Part shown: positions 9,260 through 20,340 of the stretch, piece after piece
How the letters are laid out: each line of letters opens with the position of its first letter
Numbering within the stretch: the stretch's first letter is position 1
Assembly: GCA_977006965.1 (NCBI GenBank)
Contig: OZ345378.1
Coordinates: 1,860,001-1,924,000 of the forward strand
Direction: 5' to 3'
Source: Phymatolithon calcareum
Taxonomy: Eukaryota; Rhodophyta; Florideophyceae; Hapalidiales
DNA: 64,000 nucleotides
Program-made: the position numbers and the translations under genes
The notes under the pieces: generated by a model
Databases searched by the model: none
What the model saw: only the letters and a program-made list of their open reading frames with translations
What the model was told of the DNA's origin: nothing

Positions 9260-10700
9260 ACTATGAGCTCTTCCGTGACCTCGTGGGATTTGAATCGAGC
9301 TTCCGCCTTCTCCGAGCGCGATCCGTTGATCGCATCGCTCACCATTTGGACATTCCAGAATCGGTCGTTCACTTTGAGGAAAACGAGTGCCTCACGGAAA
9401 AATTAAATGTGTGCCTCGGCGTTGAAATTAGTGTCTTCAGCAGTGGTTTCACCATCTTCTGTGTCCTCTGAGGCAATCTGGCCCATTGGAGACATTCCCA
9501 GCAATGTAAGGTGAGGCACGACGATCGATACCGAGCGAGCATCTATACGAGTCGTAGACGCAGTGCAATATAAAGCGATAGCCGCAACATAATGCACGCT
9601 GCTGCATGACCACCCGTCGCACAGTATAGGACCGTGAGTACCATCTAGTTCGGCAGCGATTCGGCTCTCAACGAGCTCGAGAAGATAAAAGGGCACACGG
9701 ATGACCGTCCTGACAGATAGATTGACATGTCGACAGAACTTGCGCACTTCAGTGTCTTCAACTTGCGTCAACGGCTGATTTTTCATGACAATCAGTCGAA
9801 TATATGCATGCACCGCTTTTTAGTACGCAGACATAGACCGGAATTTGAAGTAGGAGCGTATTGTACCGCCTTTCTGCTCCATCGCGACCAGCGCCTCGTT
9901 GTAGAGGCGCTGTAGAGGTGCGTCTTGTTCAGAAGGGGGTTTGGCCCTTGGGCATATATGCTGATTTATTATAAAAGCTCCCAAAGCGTCAATTTGAGTA
10001 ACAGGGCAGCTTCTCGTTGTTTTCCATACTCATCTCTCTACTATTCTTCTAATATCTCCTAAATCCGAATTTCTCTCCCTGTGAGGGCCCGAGTAAGTCT
10101 TTTGCATTCATATTCCGTTTCTTGGTCCATCTCCATAGACCGTAGTATACGTTGCAACACGATAAGCTCTACCACAGCACCAGTCCCAAAGTACTTCGCC
10201 AGAATGGATTTTCTCCAGAAAGGAACTCTGTTGAAAATGACTCTCAGGCATCTCAATCGCGCAGTTTTGTCCCTTATATATAGCACTCCTGGTAGGTCGT
10301 TAGGTACGCCGATCGGTATTTTAACTGTCCGACTCTCTTCTTCCAAGAACCAGGCTTTGACAGTTGCTTGCAGGCGTCGCTTTTTTGACATCATACCTTC
10401 TTCTTCTTGTTTCAGAGCTTCTTTAAGCTGTTCCTCTTCCCCGATTTGGCCTTTGACGTAGCATAGTTAGAAGTGGTCGTACGGATTCATTGTAGCCGGT
10501 CTTCTCGATGAATGATACGATAGGAGTGGGGCAGCTCGGCCTCATGCACCGATGCTGGAGGCAGTTTCTCTCGACCGAGGCGCCGTTTGTTCTCTCGATC
10601 ACATGCCGCTTCACATTGCAAACGAACGGCATCATTTCGAATCCGATTTCTTTAGGGCTCGGCTTGCTCATGGCGACTAGGGGTCCTCGGGCTCGGTGGA
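9260..10700 (-). pseudogene. hAT-superfamily transposase, split by LINE B
   Basis: The minus-strand frame is continuous if the LINE at 9951-10444 and one 11-bp target duplication are removed. Blocks visible are YNEALVAMEQKGG, a frame to AYIRLIVMKNQPLTQVED, LSVRTVIRVPFYLLELVES, IAAELDGTHGPILCDGWSC (the DGW aspartate region of hAT transposases), then FNAEAHI, a TAA near 9402, FFREALVFLKVNDRFW and a SDAINGS block like the D-N-x-x-N region. Two stops are in frame. The N-terminal zinc-finger region (10456-10700) is unclear. The C-terminal dimerisation domain was not found. Confidence 0.75.
9951..10444 (-). pseudogene. LINE B, 5'-truncated, inserted in hAT gene
   Basis: Encodes the LINE B C terminus (VPNDLPGVLYIRDKTARLRC, EYECKRLTRALTGREIRI) without the frameshift seen in the 32-33 kb copy. 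The 3' UTR ends GAGCTTTTATAATAAATCAG on the minus strand. It is flanked by TTTGGCC[CT]TTG (9940-9950 and 10445-10455), an 11-bp TSD with one mismatch. Confidence 0.85.
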
Positions 10701-11159
10701 GTGTGGATCAGGTGAGAATGATCGCCGTTATTGAGACTGTATTGTACACCGCTTGATGTTGTGTTTCGCAGACTACGTAACACCGCATCACTACGTTGTA
10801 CGCACAGCTGATGCCCTTGAAAAGCTTAAATTCACGCCGCATTTCGATGTTAGCCGGTAAGCTAACGAAACATAGCCGTTTGCGTGACGAGACCCCACGC
10901 TGTATATGGATGCGTCGATGATGCAATAAGAACTGCAATACCGGAACTCCACGCAATTTCACATTGCAATTCCATATTGCAATGTATTGCAATCCCAATA
11001 TATTGGGTCCGAGCCCTGTTGGGGATGTGTCCAAAGAGGAAATCAAATACTTAAATGAGCACGTAAGCGAAGGATTGTAGCGCAACCAAAATTCTCTCAG
11101 GTGGAATGATAATTGACAAAGGGAGCTGCAATTAAACAGCAATCCAATCCCTATCCATG
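10701..11159. other. Non-coding, with third TTGCAAT cluster at 10925-11002
   Basis: At 10925-11002 ATGCAATA, TTGCAATT, TATTGCAATG and TATTGCAATC lie within 80 bp, followed by the palindrome CCCAATATATTGGG. The minus-strand open frame at 10708-11142 has no family features. Confidence 0.45.
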
Positions 11160-11372
11160 AGCCTCATAGGACATTTGATCAGTGGACCCCAAGCTTTTCC
11201 CTTAACCCTCCGGGGGAGGGGTTTTGAAGCTCGTGCTATGACGCTAACCCGGGTCACACGGATATGAGTAGATTATAGAAGCTACAGAGCGTAGCTGCTG
11301 AAGCGCATCTCCCTTGCAGTCTCACGAGTCCTTCTGAGAGCCTTTAATAAATTTTAAATTCAAAAAACTGCT
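11160..11372 (+). repeat. LINE A 3' UTR stub
   Basis: Matches the LINE A 3' UTR: CTCCGGGGGAGGGG, GCATCTCCCTTGCAGTC, CTTTAATAAATTTTAAATTC and a short oligo(A). No coding part is left. Confidence 0.7.
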
Positions 11373-11451
11373 TTGCGAGTCCCTTTAGGGTCGTCAGGTA
11401 CATCATCCTCATCATCGCCATTGCAATTCTTCCACATCTCTTTCTTTCTTT

Positions 11452-11780
11452 GTGACAGTCAACATGCTCGTTTTGCTTTTTCTAGCTTGTTCTAGAACTT
11501 GGAGCAGTAGAACGAGTCTCATGCTCTCGGCTTTGTGTATGTGCCAGAGAAGGCGAAGTCAGAAGGACCGAGTTTTAGCCATTGGACCGAATATAACTGC
11601 TGTTTGTATTCTCGGCGGACAAGGCGTCAGGTGTATAGTGTGTTCCTATCCTGGCTTTATGAACGACTTGTTTTTCTTAACCGCTTTCAAGGGGCTAAGC
11701 CCACTGGCTGAGACCCCCAAGGAACTCAGTTTAGAAATCAAGGTGCCATTTAACCTCCAGTTGGCTAGCCAGTAACTTTT
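11452..11780 (-). pseudogene. LINE A internal fragment
   Basis: The plus strand parallels the minus-strand LINE A at 27.36-27.6 kb: TGTGTATGTGCCAGAGAAGG against TTATGTATGCGACAGAGGAG, and the GCCATTGGACCGAATATAAC segment. On the minus strand it covers the region after the RT thumb. Confidence 0.7.
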
Positions 11781-11827
11781 AGAATAAACGACAATACTCC
11801 GAGTGCATCGCTTAGTAAACTCTACGG

Positions 11828-12735
11828 GGATATTTGATGATTTTATATTTAGAGCTCCCAAAGCCTCACCTTAGAGTAACGGGACACCTCTTGCGATATT
11901 CTCTCAGCTAAAGTCCTCTGACTACTCAAAACGTTCTTGATTCGTAATTCTCTCCCAACAAGAGCTTCTGTGAGTCTCTTGCACTCAAACTCAATTTCTG
12001 TACTCATCTTCGACGACGCTAGAGTATGTTGTAAGGCGACTAGTTCGATCACTGAGGTAATCCCACATTAGGCACCAAATACTGATTTTATCCAAAGGGG
12101 TGCTCGGTTGAGGCACCTTAAATGTGTCATTCTTTCTCTTATGTCAAGGATTCCTCGTAGCTTGCAATCAATAGGAAACTTCATTGGTCTGCCTTCTTCT
12201 TCCTTTTCCCGTCCTTTAATTATTTCTTCTCTACTCCTCTTCTTCGTGACTGATCTTTCCTGGGCTTTCTGACGGGCTTGTCGCAAGTCTTCATAAATCT
12301 TAGTATATTCAATATACTTCATTGCGTCGTTGATGTCCTCATCTCTTTCAAAGTACTCTTCTGTTTCTTCAAGGCGCTTTTTGTGTCTTACCAGGCTTAA
12401 TGCAAATATTTCTGCTTGATGAAGTCTCCTTTTCTTTGGTGTTCTCAGTCGACCCAGAAATCGCATTCGGTCCCGGCGGTGTTCGGCATATTTCCGGAAA
12501 CATTCTTGTAGAACAAGCCCTCTGCCGACTCGATTGCCGAGAGCAATCGATTTGTCATTAGAGTCACGCGTAGCGCATTCTCAGATTTTGGGACTATTAG
12601 CTACTTAAAGATTCTGATGCATGTCTCCAGTTTGAATCCTCGAACATTCACTCCAGCTCCCGAAGCTTATGTATCCATACTGCAGCATTTCGAACTCTTG
12701 CTATGGCCGTGTCGTCCGTATCACCCTTGTTTTAG
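11828..12735 (-). pseudogene. LINE B, 5'-truncated
   Basis: Covers the last half of the LINE B protein (AERFALSLV-like, KKRLEETEEYFERDEDINDA, YTKIYEDLRQARQKAQE) to the 3' end, GCTCTAAATATAAAATCATC on the minus strand. It is closely related to the 17.4-19.1 and 53-56 kb copies. Indels and stops break the frame near 12100 and upstream of 12470. No clean TSD was found. Confidence 0.85.
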
Positions 12736-12801
12736 AGAAGCATTGTCATAAGCCGAAAACTGGCAGGAAAATGACAAAACAACAGTTTTGTCTCACCAGT
12801 A

Positions 12802-13077
12802 TTAGTTCCTAGTAACGCTCGGCAGAAGCTTAAAGAGAAACTTGTTGCAGTGAGTGCAAACGCTGTACTGTAGTTCGTTTCCCAGCAGGGATTTATCCGA
12901 TCCCATTTCGAATATTCCTGCTAGATATGGACACAACTTCGTGATGTAGAATTTTGACGGCAACAAACGATAGTTCGTATGTAGCCTTCCCGCTTTTTCT
13001 TGGATGTGCTCCCTTGGGAGTGGAAGCAGGGGTCTTTCACCTTCTTTTTTCGCGGTTGCGCTCTGTATCCACCTCAT
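12802..13077 (-). CDS. Unassigned open frame with a CxxC pair
   Basis: A 91-codon frame ending KFYITKLCPYLAGIFEMGSD, then LLGNELQYSVCTHCNKFLF. The CTHC pair could belong to a zinc site. The upstream minus-strand sequence has further coding-like stretches (SMMLLQTKKKEDLTL, KKYEVDTERNREKR) in other frames separated by stops, and a consensus donor, AAG|GTAAGT, at 13344-13336. A multi-exon or decayed gene is possible. I do not recognise the family. Confidence 0.25.
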   Translation of the reverse strand: MRWIQSATAKKEGERPLLPLPREHIQEKAGRLHTNYRLLPSKFYITKLCPYLAGIFEMGSDKSLLGNELQYSVCTHCNKFLFKLLPSVTRN

Positions 13078-13413
13078 ATTTCTTCTATAAAGTCAGGTCT
13101 TCTTTCTTTTTAGTCTGCAGAAGCATCATGCTCGCGATGCGTCCCCTCACAAATCAGAAAGTAAGACGTACTTGCCTAGTAACCACTGAGGATGCTTCGC
13201 CGACATACATCATGGATTGTCGGCTTTCAAAATTATCGTCTAAATCATAATTCAGCGCCTCGGGTAGAGCCAGATGGTGCGTACGGAGACCGCATATACT
13301 AACAACATGCTACACAACCCTTCGTCAACCAGCTTGAGTGACTTACCTTGCTGAATACAACATTTTTGAACAAGACTTGTCTCATCAGAGCGATTTTGTA
13401 ATCACTGATTGTC

Positions 13414-13712
13414 TGTGCAAAAATGAGGTGCCTTCCATTTACAGAAGGTGTGTGTTCGAGCTACTTATATACCCCTAGATTAGTGATGCTAACCATGAAG
13501 ACACGTGCGGTCTCACATGCTGGATGACGGTTGCTACTAATCGTTATGATCGCCTTACCGACACTATTTTGGTAATGCTGATGATCGTGACTGTTTAGAT
13601 ACAGTGCGAATACGATACCGAACGTTACAAGTATCGTATGGCCAAGGAAGCTCTTAACTCACAGAGTCGTTATGCGAGAACAGTAAACGGTAAGTTTGCT
13701 CGATGATCTACA
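13414..13712 (-). repeat. 3' LTR of the Ty3/gypsy element
   Basis: 299 bp, and about 93 percent or more identical by eye to the 5' LTR. On the minus strand it starts TGTAGATCATC and ends TTTTTGCACA. Confidence 0.93.
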
Positions 13713-14931
13713 TTCCCCTGTCAGAGGTGAGTTTTAGTGCTTGCTTGGCACGAATAACAATCGCTTTCGATAGAGATTTGCGAGCAAGAAGTTTAGAAAC
13801 GAGTTTCGGAACCTCTTGATAGACATATTCCAAAGGCTCCAACGAGTCGTCGGAGTGAGGCAACCCGCGCCAACGTGCATGAACAAAGAGCTTGCCCTCG
13901 TGATCCTCTATTCCCATGAGTCTTTCGACCGGCATTCCGCATTCAGTAGATAGGACATGCGGGAGAATCGCGTCGGTATTGAGGGCCTTGTCACAATAGA
14001 ATCGTAGACGACACGCATGAATATCATCCGTCTTTCCATTGCGTAATTCTTCCACGGTGAACACGAAATAGCTCAGCGCTTTGATGACACGTCTGGGTCC
14101 CGTCTAGCGTAGGGCCAGTTTTTCTCCTTTGAAGAGTTCATCTCTGGCGACTAGAACGAAGTCGCCTTCAGCGAAACGTGGCAGAGAACCTCGTTTGACC
14201 GCCTGTGTTGCGCGTTCACGGTTCTCTTGGAGTGTTGTAGCGACCACAGGATGCAGTTCTTGTAGGTTCTTTTGTGCCTCATCGAAGTTGAAAAATAGCT
14301 CTTCCTGTGCTTGGCTGAGGGTTAGAATTGTTCCGATAGAGGCCCTTCGGATACCGCTGACAGGTGAATTGGCTTCCTGCCCTGTGAAGATTGTTATCGG
14401 AGAAAGACCCTTGCGCTGCGGTGAGTCTGAGTAGCTCAGAGCAGACTGTACAGTGTGTATCAGGTCTGGCCACTAAGTGTTGTACATGCGCAACTCAGAA
14501 AGTAGAGTGCGGAATATTCGTAGCACCTCTTTGTTTACCCGCTCAATGCCGCCGTTAGACCATCGTGTATATAGTAGTGTGAAATGATGCTTGGCCTTCA
14601 GACCGCGAGTCACTAGACGAACTGTCTCGTTTCGGAAGTGAGAGCAACCATCGTACATGAGCGCTGCCGGTGGAGAGAATGCGCTTGACCATTCTAGAAT
14701 TTCCTGACCTGCGTTTTCAGAATTCGCTGCTTCGAAGGGAAACAGCCAAACATAGGATGAGAAATCGTCGCGCAGTTGTAGAAAGTACTTAAAGCCGGTC
14801 GCACTTGGGATCATCTCCAGATAGTCAAATTGGAGAAGATCATTTGGCTTAGTGCCGTGAAATGCGGGCCCAAATGGGCGCGGCTCTCGGGTACGACCCG
14901 CTGTTGACAAGCAGTGGATGCATTGCTGCAC
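13708..14931 (-). pseudogene. Integrase and C-terminal chromodomain of Ty3/gypsy pol
   Basis: A single frame with two in-frame TAG codons (near 14470 and 14105). The DDE integrase core shows LLQFDYLEM (first Asp), ALMYDGCSHF (second Asp) and WSNGGIERVNKEVL (Glu). It is followed by WPDLIHTVQSALSYS, then the GPY/F-type module FAEGDFVLVARDELF...TGPRRV, where the TAG replaces the usual Trp. The end is a chromodomain, VERLMGIEDHEGKLFVHARW and then SLEPLEYVYQEV. Chromodomains of this clade steer integration to marked chromatin. The stop codon lies 5 bp inside the 3' LTR. The H2C2 zinc region upstream is degraded. Confidence 0.88.
13713..13719 (-). promoter_or_regulatory. Polypurine tract
   Basis: AGGGGAA on the minus strand, directly abutting the 3' LTR. 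This is the expected plus-strand DNA primer position. Confidence 0.75.
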
Positions 14932-15474
14932 GATAGTACGCGCATAAGAGACGAGGGTGTTCCAGAAATAGTGCTAGCGAGTGGCATCCGTGGTCGTCTT
15001 TGCTCCCAGATGTCCTGCCGCTGATGTATGCCCAATGATACAGATGCGGAGCTGTAGGTCGTCCGACTCAGCCGGAATCCATACTGCATTGCTCGCGGCA
15101 CGCCACAGTCCTTGTATCTTAGATAATCCTTCAGGCTTTGATGTGATGTGTTTGGTCTGTTCGGACTAAATCTCCGATTAGAAGGGCCATTCGAAATCTT
15201 TGTCGGAGGTTGAAACCAGAGGGGGGATGTTGATGAGTCGACGTATTAGGGGCGCTGCACTCCATCGCCCTAGGAGATCGGCTCACTCATTTGTCAGTAC
15301 CTGCTATGTGGTAGCAGACGAAATCAAACGTTGATAAACTGACAGCCTATCATGGCACCTTCTTTACAGATCCGAGAGGAAGGTCTGGTACGAGGCATAG
15401 AGGATCAAAAATGAAGATCAAATATACAAGTTGAAACCGTGTGGAGTTGCTAAGAGCCAGCGCATACGCTCACA
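14932..15474 (-). pseudogene. Decayed pol linker (RNase H to integrase)
   Basis: Lies between RNase H and the integrase core. Only scattered coding similarity survives (for example SRTTYSSASVSLGIHQ in one frame), with stops in all frames. Confidence 0.5.
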
Positions 15475-17400
15475 TCATGCCATAACCGCGTACGCCTCCT
15501 TTTCCAATATCGCCCTACCCATCTGTGTGGAGTCAAAACGGCCAGGCATGAACGCGAGAGGCTCATGATTTTTCTCTTCGTGAGGCAGTGACAGCTCTTC
15601 GTAGGGGACCTGGGTGATGATACCTGACCAAACGCCATCTCTGGTGTTGGTATATAAGCATAGACGTTTTGATGGGTCTCGATGAGTAAGAGTGCACTGG
15701 TGGGAAACTGCGGCTTTTGCACTGCTCAAAATGATCTGTATGTTTTTCCGACCACCTAACAGCCTCAAGTTGTATCTTAGCGACTGCCCGCTTCGTTCGC
15801 TTGCCGGCGCGGTCATAGACGAACTCCATGACTTCGTGTAGTGCAGCGGTGAGATTGGCGAATTCAGGGATAGCAGTTAGAACCCACTGCATAGCGCAGA
15901 CAAATTGTTGTAAATGGGCCCCTGTTGTTGGAGTTTCCAGGCTTAGTAGTCCCTGAAGCCGCATCGGGTCAAATCTTATACGTTTGGCAGTGATGACTCT
16001 GCCACACCAACGAACGGAACGACCAAACAATATGCATTTCATCGGGTGAAGTTTCAGCTTATGTTTCTTGCACTTCTTGAGGAATATATCAATATACTTC
16101 AAGAGCTTCGTGATATTCACTGCATGTAGTAGTATATCGTCCAGCCATCCTAGATAATTTTTGGCAAAAATCGGGATGAAGATGGCGGATAGTGACGACT
16201 GCAAGTGAGACACGGCTTTAGTTGAGCTATGTAACACTCGTGTGAGAGTGAATACTACGTCAGGAGTCACGAAAGACTGGCATTCCTGTTTTTCGGCCGC
16301 TAATGGTAGCTGCCAGTAAGCGTGGGAAAGGTCAAAGTTGGAGTAGCAGGTGGAGCCTTGGAGCGAGTGTAGCACATTTTCAAGGTTCGGCATTAGGTAC
16401 GCATGCTTCAAGGTGTACTTGTTAACGCCTTGAAGGTCAGCGGTGAAACGCCATTGCATGGCTCCCGTTTTCGGAACGAGTAGAGGTGCAGATGCCCACG
16501 AGGCATATGCCATGCCTTTCTGACACAAAGAGTCAGTAAAAGTGCCCAAGAACTCTCTCTGAGATTGAGAGTAGTTCCTTAGTTTCGCCTTAATTGGAAC
16601 AGCGTCACGTGTGAGTCGGATTTCCGAAGGGGAGATATCAGTTGGTGGTCCAGAAGAGAGCGGTGTAAGAAAAACATCGATGTGCTCGTTGACAATTGAC
16701 GCGAGCTTTTTATAATGCTCGTCCTTAAGTCCGTTATTCTTTGCTTGCTGTAGCATTTCCGTTGCAGCGTTCATGACTTCATGCGACTGGTCTATGTCGA
16801 ATGGGTCCAACAATGCCGGATCGGGGAAAGGGTCGTGATCCTTGCGAGCCTCAAGACAATTTACTCGCGGACGAGAAGAGTCTAGATTAAAGCTTTGCTT
16901 CAATGCTGGTGTGGCATGCGTCTTGTCTAGAGCAGTGCGAAACTGGGTGATCGATGTCATTAAGCGACTTACATATCCTGATGTTATGTCCTTAGTTGGG
17001 TTACCTACTTCCGCGCAGTCTGTGCCATCAAGATTGTCTCTGTTTTGCTCCAGTAGCGTTGAAGTGTCGATGCGTAGGTGCTGTAAGACTGTACATCCGA
17101 TAAGTATCGGTTCTCATGTCATTTTTACATCTGCAATAAAGTAAGAGATGTTCTTCATAACCATAATTCCAACACGTAATTGAAGTGTAGTTCTTGCAAC
17201 CTCAAATCGCGAAAACGTGAATTTGCATGTTTGGTCCTTCTTTTGTAGAGCAACCTTCAACACAACTGGCTTGATAGCTCGAATCCGACCGATGGCCATC
17301 ATAGAAGCTTTCTCTTCTACAGCTGGACAAATTAAAGTGCCGTCGCTTCCATCATCAAATAGGGCAACTGTGTGCAACAAAACTTCACCGTGGGACAAGA
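15475..17400 (-). pseudogene. Protease, reverse transcriptase and RNase H of Ty3/gypsy pol
   Basis: Reading right to left: protease with the active-site string ALFDDGSDGTLI (near 17340), a TGA near 17114, then the same frame through RT. The RT blocks are QWRFTADLQGVN, YSNFDLSHAYWQLPL (motif A aspartate, about residue 215 counting from 16960), a SFVTPDVVFTLTRV segment, and YLGWLDDILLHA (motif C, both aspartates present). The KLKLHPMKCILFGRSVRWCG and RFDPMRLQGL blocks follow. A frameshift near 15720 separates this from the RNase H part (LCLYTNTRDGVWSGIITQV, ILEKEAYAVM). The IDD/LDDILLH and KW/RWCGR signatures resemble oomycete-type gypsy elements I know in general terms. Confidence 0.9.
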
Positions 17401-19140
17401 GGGGGATATTTGATGATTTTATTTTTGAGAGCTCCCAAAGCCTCACCTTGGAGTAAAGGGGCAGCTCTTGCATAATCTCTACGCTATAGTCATCTGGCTG
17501 CTCAAAACGTTCTTGATTCGTAATTCTCTCCCAACAAGAGCTTCTGTGAGTCTCTTGCACTCAAACTCAATTTCTGTACTCATCTTCGATGACGCTAGAG
17601 TACGTTGTAAGGCGACTAGTTCGACCACCGCGGTAATCCCACAGTAAGCACCCAACACTGATTTCCTCCAAAGGGGTGCTCGGTTGAATGTCAACCTTAG
17701 GCACCTTAAACGTGTTGTTCTTTCTCCTATGTAAAGGATCCCTGGTAGCTTGCCTTCAATAGGAATCTTCATTGATCTGCCTTCTTCTTCCTTTTCCAAT
17801 ACCTTAATTGTTTCTTCTCTCCTCCTCTTCTTCGTGACAGATCCCTCCTGGGCTTTCTGAAGGGCTTGTCTCAAGTCTTCATACATCTTGAGATATTCAA
17901 TATCCTTCATTGCTTCCTTAACGTCCTCATCTCTTCCAACGTACTCTTCTGTTTCTTCAAGGCGCTTTTTGTGTCTTACCAGGCTTAATGCGAACCTTTC
18001 TGCTTGATGACGTCTCCTCATCTTTGGTGGTACCAGTTGGCACAGAACTCGCATTCGGTCCCGGCGGTGTTCGGCATAGTTTCCGAAAACATTCTTGTAG
18101 AACAAGCCCTCTGCCGACTCGATTGCCGAGAGCAATCGATTTGTCATTGGAGTAACGTGTAACGCATACTCCCATTTCGGGATAATTAGCGACTTAAAGA
18201 TCCTGATGCATGTCTCCGGTTTGAATCCTCGAACATTCACTCCAAGCTCCCGAAGCTTATGTATGCATCCTGCAGCATTTCGAACTCTTGCTATGGCCGT
18301 GTCATCCGTGTCACCCTTGTTATTCATGCTTACCCCAAGATACGAGAGTCTCCAGGCTTGATATAGTTCTCGTCCCGCCAAGTAAAACGTGTGCTTCTGA
18401 AGTCCTTTGTACTTAAGAACTTCGCTTTTTACTGGTTTTGTGTTCCATTTCATGCCATTTTCGCTTGCCCAACTGGTCGCTATATCAAGAAGTTTCTGCA
18501 TTCCTCGTCCTGTCTTCGCTTGAAGCTGAACATCATCTGCGAACAATTGCACAGGGCTTTCTGAAACGTTCCTGTCTGTCTTGGAGACGGCTTCTGCGAA
18601 TGTGTCCATGAATATATTGTATATGCATGGACTAAGCGGGGAACCTTGATGTACTCCTCGGTCGATGATACATCACGTTTCTGTCTCGTCTCCAGCTGAT
18701 GTGACCCACGATGGTTTTAACAGGTACGCAACCATCTTTGCTATCTCTTCAGGAAGTTTCTCCGTCAGCCTCTTCATGAGGATATCCCTGGGCACACTAT
18801 CGTATGCCGCGGATAGGTCAAGAACTGCCATGAACGGATGGCTCTTTTTCATTGAACTTTTTGCCCGGAGTATAGCGAGATATGTGCTTCTGTCTTTCCG
18901 AAAACCCAGCTGAACCTTATTGAAGCGATAGTTCTCGCGTATGTATGCATCTAGAGCTGAGTCGATGATTTTCCTGGCTTGACTTAAAAGAGATATGGGC
19001 CTGTAGTTTGCTGCTACATGAGCTGGGCCTTTCTTGTATAAGGGAATCAGAGTTGCTTGGCGCCATGCCCGAGGAAGACATTTGAGTCTCCCGCATGTTT
19101 CCCATAATGCCTGTCCTGCGCCATTGCAGTTGTTTTTCTT
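17395..19140 (-). pseudogene. LINE B with nearly intact reverse transcriptase, nested in Ty3/gypsy
   Basis: The longest LINE B frame in the window. RT blocks: GQALWETCGRL, LIPLYKKGPAHVAANYRPIS, VQLGFRKDRSTY, motif A MAVLDLSAAYDSVP (near 18830), motif B RGVHQGSPLSPC (near 18650), motif C QLFADDVQLQA (near 18535), then LSYLGVSMNNKGDTDDT, IIPKWEYALHVTP, and a long C-terminal domain ending RELRIKNVLSSQ near 17490. One TGA near 18662 stands where the 53-kb copy has TGG, so this is a Trp-to-stop change. No endonuclease or RNase H domain is present. The 3' end is AAAATAAAATCATCAAATAT plus CCCCC, without poly(A). The 5' boundary is approximate. Confidence 0.88.
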
Positions 19141-19149
19141 ATTTCCGAT

Positions 19150-20286
19150 ACGGCTTACGCTGCCATAGGATTTCCGTTCACCCGTCTTAGAGCGAGTGCG
19201 ACTAGAGATTGGGTCGACACTTAGCGCTGCAGCTGCAGCTGCCAATTTATCAGCCTTTTTCTTGCGATATTCAGCTTTGTACTGAGATTTCTGCTCTTTG
19301 GTAGTCTAATCACAGTCATTGATGAAATGAAGTATGTCATCTTCAGGTAGACGTTCCTGGCAATCCGGATATGGGAAAGGAGGAGGATTATTTTTCGTCT
19401 TTGGTTTGGATGAGGATGTCGTCGTGACATTAGTCTCGGACACAGAGAAGCGATTGCGGGACGTTCTACTGCCACTTCCGCTATTTCGAGGACGCCCACA
19501 GCCACCTCCGTCGCTGGAACCATTCCGAAGTTCTCCTTGATTTATACGCTTACGAGGTCCATCATCGACTAAGTGGAATGCTTCGGCAAGCTTGGGCGCG
19601 TGGTCAAAGAAACCTTGGAAATCTTTCCGCAACGAGTAATTACTGAGGTTGAGGTCATCATTCAGACGGGATTGTAAAGATGCAGGACGAATTTGGGAGA
19701 GGACATGCTGGACAGCTACCTTAGGCGCATCTTGTAAAATCGAGTTCAGACCATTCTGTCGGAGGAAACTGTGGTAGGACGCGAATAGTGCATCCATTCT
19801 TGCGTTTGCACTGCGATCCGTCATATCCGTGCGGAGAGTCTTGCTTACTACAGCATCAAGCGTTTAGAGAATGATAGTCTTTTTGCTGGCCTCCGCCTTC
19901 TTGTCCAGAAATATGCGAAGATCTTCGTCGGTAGGAGCTTCATATGAATCAATCTTATTCCCGGTGATACTTTTGATGAGACCCATGGCAAGAACGGAAA
20001 GCATCCATTCCGAGTTGACGCAAAATTTTAGAACGACAGGACGTGCGGGTTCGGTTGATTCGGCAGGAACTATCTGACGGTGCCGGGCATCGACTTCAGT
20101 TACGTACTGCTCGTACTTTCTCAAAAATCGTCGAACATTTTCCGAGTCGCTCTTGCAGAGAGCTGGATAATTCAAACTTGTCGTGATGGAGTTTTGAGTT
20201 CGAATGGTCACTCCGGAGAGTTGAGATGCAGATGGAGAAGGCACTCCATGCGCTGGATCTGGCATTTCAGGGTGAATCGAATGCAA
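19150..20286 (-). pseudogene. Gag of the Ty3/gypsy element
   Basis: One reading frame from Met at 20286, broken by TAA near 19863 and TAG near 19307. It starts MHSIHPEMPDPAHGVPSPSA, continues LCKSDSENVRRFLRKYEQYV, SANARMDALFASYHSFLRQN and a Gly/Ser/Arg-rich low-complexity stretch, then QSKYKAEYRKKK-like basic residues and an Ala run (19210-19230) before the LINE junction. No clear CCHC zinc knuckle is left. The role (capsid/nucleocapsid) is inferred from its position between the primer-binding site and protease. Confidence 0.8.
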
Positions 20287-20324
20287 AACTCGAAGAATGA
20301 ATTTGTGGGTGGTTGACCGTAAAT

Positions 20325-20340
20325 TTCGTGGATTGATCCA
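20325..20340 (-). promoter_or_regulatory. Primer-binding site
   Basis: TGGATCAATCCACGAA on the minus strand starts directly after the 5' LTR. The leading TGG matches the CCA end of a tRNA; I cannot name the tRNA. Confidence 0.65.
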
